From: Macrostomum hystrix
Taxonomy: Eukaryota > Platyhelminthes > Macrostomidae
Direction: 5' to 3'
DNA: 64,000 bases
NCBI GenBank assembly: GCA_950097015.1
Contig: CATNEN010000025.1
Span: 5,384,001 to 5,448,000 of the forward strand
Position numbers and translations under genes: made by a program
Shown here: piece after piece, positions 59,467 to 64,000 of the stretch
How the letters are laid out: each line of letters begins with the position of its first letter
How positions within the stretch are numbered: the first letter of the stretch is position 1
Notes under the pieces: model-generated
Databases searched by the model: none
Told to the model about the DNA's origin: nothing
What the model saw: the letters and a program-made list of their open reading frames with translations, nothing else

Positions 59467-59907
59467 CAGGGGTCGGCATACTTATTAGCTAGCGGGCCAA
59501 AGAGAGAACCTAGAAGACGACAGCGGGCCGCATTGACTGTAGAAATATGAGGATAAGGGAGAGATGAGACACGTGAGAGATGAGACACGGGAGAGATGAG
59601 ACACGGGAGAGATGAGACACGGAAGAGATGAGACACGTGAGAGATGAGACACGGAAGAGATTAGACACGGAAGAGATGAGACACGTGAGAGATGAGACAG
59701 GGGAGAGATTAGACACGGAAGAGATGAGACACGGAAGAGATGAGACACGGGAGAGATTAGACACGGAAGAGATGAGACACGTGAGAGATGAGACACGGGA
59801 GAGATTAGACACGTGAGAGATGAGATGAGACAAGTGGGAGCATACGGGCCGAATTCTGGAGCTTTGAGGGCCGCATCTGGCCCCGTGCCGGAGTTTGCCG
59901 ACCCCTG
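59467..59907. mobile_element. hAT-like non-autonomous element with internal minisatellite
   Basis: 441 bp with ends CAGGGGTCGGCATACTT and, as complement, CAGGGGTCGGCAAACTC. CAGGGGTCGGCA termini with adjacent GGGCCAAA/GGGCCGCA blocks are typical of hAT-derived elements. No clean 8 bp duplication is seen at the flanks (GTTTAGTA against GGACTCTA). Confidence 0.8.
59545..59830. repeat. 16 bp minisatellite inside the hAT-like element
   Basis: About 18 copies of GAGAGATGAGACACGG, with GTGAGAG, GGAAGAG and GATTAGAC variants, occupying the interior of the element. Confidence 0.93.
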
Positions 59908-60970
59908 GGACTCTAGTTAGTATGTGAATCTTTTCTAATTGTGCCCGCGATCCTTCAACTAGCTTTGTAAAAAGGAATATGATCAAGGGATGATTTTGCT
60001 TCGACAAATTCTATCCTTTTTTTTATCGATTCTAAATAGTATTGATTATAAATAAACATTGAAAATAAGTAGACAAAGACAATAATTTATCCAACAAAGT
60101 AACTTTCTAATTTCAAACAGTCAGTATACTGGTTAAATCTGGCACTCGACTCAACAGAAAAATACTCTCACTTTAAAATTCTGTGCACAGTGCTATAAAA
60201 AAAGTGTTTTTTAGCCGTATTTGTGCAGCTTTTTGTCTCGAGTGTTGTGGAGGATGGGCGGGACTGACCAAACACTTGGGAAGAGAATAGCTTATTCCGC
60301 TCTGGCAGCTTACTCAGGAAAGAAAATTATTTTGCATTATTTCCTAAATGAATAAACTGCTAGGGGATTTAAAAACACAGTATTGAGGTGAGTGAGACAA
60401 AGAGGGAGCATTTGAACTTTTATAAAGCAATAGAGAATGCGCTTTGCCGATCAACCAAAGTCGTGGTCGCGGCCCCGCTTCAAGCACTCTTGAGCAGCTT
60501 TTTTGGCGCACTTGAGCATTTTTTATACTGTTGTACTTTAGCTATGAGTACGAGGCTTCTCTCTCTTTTTCATTCACTGCCCCTTGCTCTACCATCTGCA
60601 GGAGGAGTCTGCGTAGCTTCATCAGTCCTATCCTTCTTTCAAAGCCCAAAAATTTCCTCCTAGATCTATGCATGCGCATGCTTGGGCATGAAGAGCGAGA
60701 AGCATGCCTGTTAGGCCTAACTCTTACAGAAAATTAACCCAACGACGCCGTAAATATGTTTTCTTCTTTGGCCTCCAATGTTCTCCACAGTCTCCATGCC
60801 TCATTTCTAATCTCTTTTCACCCTTTTAGTTAACTCTCTTTAACTAACTTTAAAATTTAAAACCTAAAAATGACAGCTCTTAAAACTGAGCACTTCATTT
60901 ACGACGTCACCAGGTTTATACTTTTACGGTTACCTTATTAACCTGGGAACTACCTTAGGAGCTATAATTC
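59908..60970. other. Unique sequence
   Basis: No exon or RNA gene is supported. Confidence 0.3.
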
Positions 60971-61385
60971 GTTTCCTCAAGCAAGTCACTTATTTCCTTG
61001 TGCTTTAGTTCACCGAGCTGTAAAATTGGTACAAGCGTCAGCTAGGGTTTAAAGTCGGGTTGGTACCTAAGCTCGATTCCGCGGCGAGGCCACATTCATT
61101 TAGGGCGCGGCCGCGGAGAGAAGGCTTGGGGGCTTGTCGTGCACAAGCACGAGGGCCAACCTTCAAGTCATAGTGGAAGTGTACACTATCTGACTATTAG
61201 AAAGTCAGAGCAGATGCACACACCTGTGTGAGCGTGTGCCTGCGTACGGTGTCTGTGTGGTGTGTGCTCAGGAGTCAGCGAAATAGGCAGAATTGCCTCC
61301 TCGCTGGCTGCGGGTCTAGTGCCACTAAATGATGTGCCATGGCCTGCAGACTTATTGCAGTTATTATTATTATTATTATTATTCC

Positions 61386-61417
<32 letters not shown>

Positions 61418-61425
61418 TAACTATT
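60971..61425 (+). mobile_element. SINE-like sequence ending in (ATT)n
   Basis: CTTTAGTTCACCGAGCTGT and the following AAATTGGTACAAGCGTCAGC resemble the middle of the tRNA-derived SINE family. About 250 bp of GC-richer sequence then runs into a (TTATTA)n tail at 61355-61415, as expected for a SINE 3' end. No head is recognised. Confidence 0.45.
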
Positions 61426-61549
61426 ACCTTCGTATAGAAAGTACAAACTAGCAAGTTTTGCCCCCCTTCGGGGAGCAGAAATATTTTTAATTCGTCTAGT
61501 ATATACTCGTACTTTTTTGCAGCTGAATTTACAGCTTTTTAAAACTACA

Positions 61550-62168
61550 ATGATCCCCCAGTTGACAATGATCCCCCAGTCGACAATGATTCCCCAGTTG
61601 ACAATGATCCCCCAATTGATGATGATCACCCAGTTGATAATGATCCCCCAGTTGATGATGACTCCCCATTGACAATGATCCCCCAGTTGACAATGATCCC
61701 CCAGTTAACAATGATCCCCCAGTTGATGATGATCACCCAGTTGACAATGATCCCCCAGTTGACAATGATCCCCCAGTTGACAATGATGCCACAGTTGACA
61801 ATGATCCCCCAGTTGACAATGATCCCCCAGTTACCAATGATCCCCCAGTTGATGATGACTCCCCATTGACAATGATCCCACAGTTGACAATTATCTCCCA
61901 GTTGACAATGATCCCCCAGTTACCAATGATCCCCCAGTTGATGACGACTCCCCATTGAGACCACAGTTGACAATTATCTCCCAGTTGACAATGATGCCCC
62001 ATTGATGATGATCCCCAGTTGACAATGTTCCCCCAGTTGACCATGATCGCCTAGTTGACAATGATCCCCCAGTTAATGATGATCACCCAGTTGACAATGA
62101 TCTCCCAGTTGACCATGATCCCCCAATTGATGATGATTCCCCAGTTGACAATTATCCCCAGTTATGAC
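61550..62168. repeat. 18 bp minisatellite
   Basis: Unit CCCCCAGTTGACAATGAT, about 34 copies. GATGATGATCACC and GACTCCCCATTG variants recur in blocks. Eighteen is a multiple of three, so frames stay open (MIPQLT repeats). Not a gene. Confidence 0.95.
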
Positions 62169-63290
62169 AGTTCTATGAGTTTGTTATCGACTGAATTGTA
62201 CGAAAAATAAAAACCGAAATATTCCAGGGTCCAATGTGACCTAAGTAATGCTGGTTTTATTCCAGATAGTTTTGTATCTTTCACTTTTCAGCAAACCGTT
62301 GAAAAATATTAATCTAAACCAAATGCCTAAATATTTGAGTAAGCCTCAGACTAAGGTAAATGCGGAGGCTTTTAATTAAATTATTATAAAATGAGCACGA
62401 TGAAATGAGCACGCATCGAAGTGCACTTGAGCTTATTTTCTGCTATTACTTTGAGATTGTAATGCACTTTTAAACCAGCCTCGAAATTAGTTATATACGA
62501 TAATTGCTGATGAGGAAAAATGTGATCCAATAATTGTCGCATAACTAATTATCTTGACGATAAAATATTTAATAGCTTAGATTACAAAGTAGACAGAATA
62601 TATAAGTGAGCAGTTGAGTGCACTTGTATAGCAATGCGTAATGCACGAAGTAAACTTTTGGCTCTGTCTAAAATGGGATAACTTTTAGCTAATTTTTGTA
62701 CTCAAGTATACTTCAAAGTTGAGCATGGCTGTGCCAGAATTCAAATGTGCTTCGAACAGTAAATCTTTAGCTGAGAAACATTGCTAATACATAATTAGCT
62801 TATCCATGAGATGTGCATACAGTATAGTAGCTAGGCATTGTTTAATCACTGTACAGTAATCTTCACGATGGTGTCGACGATAGCAACACTTGTAAATATT
62901 TCCAAAATATTTATAGGAAACGAATGACACAAAATCTGTTAAAATGACACATTTTTATGGTTTGTTACGCCTCTTATTAATAAAGGGAGTTTTAGGATTT
63001 TTATTCACGATGCCAAGTTTCAGATTTGAAAGACTTTGTTTGGGGCCTCTTTATGCTTCTAGTTAGTGTTTCTTTTCTGTGAAGGTACTGGTTTGTGATG
63101 TTACAGACATCTAAAAGTTCTAGTTTGTGACTTAAGATTAGTGACGTCTCGGTTTTGGGACGTTTGTGATGTGCGAATTTTCTTTCCGTGAAATTCCTGA
63201 TGACGTCTCTTAATTGTGACGTTTCTAGGTTTTGAAGTTTTAGTTAGCGACATTGTTTGTTTGTAACGTTTTTGTGTTTGGTGACATATG
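62169..63290. other. AT-rich unique sequence
   Basis: No gene is recognised. Degenerate TTTGTGACGTTTC motifs from about 63080 are the fringe of the next array. Confidence 0.35.
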
Positions 63291-64000
63291 ATTTGTGACA
63301 GTTCTGGGTTGTGGCGTTTCTGGATTGTGACATTTCTGGGTTGTGGCGTTTTTGGATTGTGACATTTCTGGGTTGTGGCGTTTCTGGATTGTGACATTTC
63401 TGGGTTGTGGCGTTTTTGGATTGTGACATTTCTGGGTTGTGGCGTTTCTGGATTGTGACATTTCTGGGTTGTGGCGTTTTTGGATTGTGACATTTCTGGG
63501 TTGTGGCGTTTCTGGATTGTGACATTTCTGGGTTGTGGCGTTTCTGGATTGTGACATTTCTGGGTTGTGGCGTTTCTGGATTGTAACATTTCTGGATTGT
63601 GACGTTTCTGGATTGTGACATTTCTGGATTGTGACATTTCTGGGTTGTGGCGTTTCTGGATTGTAACATTTCTGGATTGTGACGTTTCTGGGTTGTGACA
63701 TTTCTGGATTGTGACATTTCTGGATTGTGACATTTCTGGATTGTGACATTTCTGGGTTGTGGCGTTTCTGGATTGTGACATTTCTGGGTTGTGGCGTTTT
63801 TGGATTGTGACATTTCTGGGTTGTGGCGTTTCTGGATTGTGACATTTCTGGGTTGTGGCGTTTCTGGATTGTGACATTTCTGGGTTGTGGCGTTTCTGGA
63901 TTGTAACATTTCTGGATTGTGACGTTTCTGGATTGTGACATTTCTGGATTGTGACATTTCTGGGTTGTGGCGTTTCTGGATTGTAACATTTCTGGATTGT
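63291..64000. repeat. 16 bp minisatellite with 32 bp dimers, runs off the window
   Basis: Units GTGACATTTCTGGGTT and GTGGCGTTTCTGGATT alternate as a 32 bp dimer, with blocks of GTAACATTTCTGGATT recurring near 63580, 63660 and 63900 (a larger period). The array continues past the right edge. Confidence 0.95.

Overview
The window is metazoan nuclear DNA, most likely from a repeat-rich invertebrate. Spliced genes with GT-AG introns, an acetylcholinesterase, an aminergic GPCR and an ESCRT-I subunit (UBAP1) establish the kingdom. A free-living flatworm such as Macrostomum is my best guess from overall style, but the sequence alone does not prove it. There are no bacterial or viral genomes here. 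Most of the long open frames lie inside tandem arrays and are not genes.

Layout. 0.8-4.7 kb (+): a four-exon gene coding for a proline-rich, helical and leucine-rich-repeat protein. 4.9-11 kb: tandem arrays (21, 20, 18/91, 36 and 20 bp units). 11.6-12.8 kb (+): a single-exon biogenic-amine-type GPCR. 13-27 kb: a gene desert of polypyrimidine arrays, a G-quadruplex-prone array, a 990 bp tandem duplication, tRNA-derived SINEs and further minisatellites. 27.1-41.3 kb (-): a complete nine-exon acetylcholinesterase gene, 669 codons, with every exon junction in phase and a TATA box upstream. Seven of its eight introns are filled with different minisatellites. 41.9-47.5 kb (-): a two-ORF non-LTR retrotransposon with both frames open. 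48-51.5 kb: SINE pieces and arrays. 51.8-54.0 kb (-): UBAP1, with at least two coding exons. 54-58 kb: AT-rich DNA holding two inverted copies of a MITE. 58.3 kb (+): one probable orphan exon. 59.5-64 kb: a hAT-like element with an internal minisatellite, SINE-like sequence and two more arrays.

The most unusual object is the retrotransposon. Its gag-like ORF1 carries an AlkB-type 2-oxoglutarate/Fe(II) dioxygenase domain with all the metal and 2OG ligands, followed by an RGG-rich linker and three zinc knuckles. A nucleic-acid demethylase therefore appears to be carried by the RNA-packaging protein of a mobile element.

The second theme is the birth and movement of minisatellites. Unit lengths cluster at 18-23 bp. 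Arrays arise inside SINEs and inside a hAT-like element, one array family occurs both in an intron and inside a SINE, and the acetylcholinesterase introns are almost wall-to-wall arrays reaching to within tens of bases of the splice sites.
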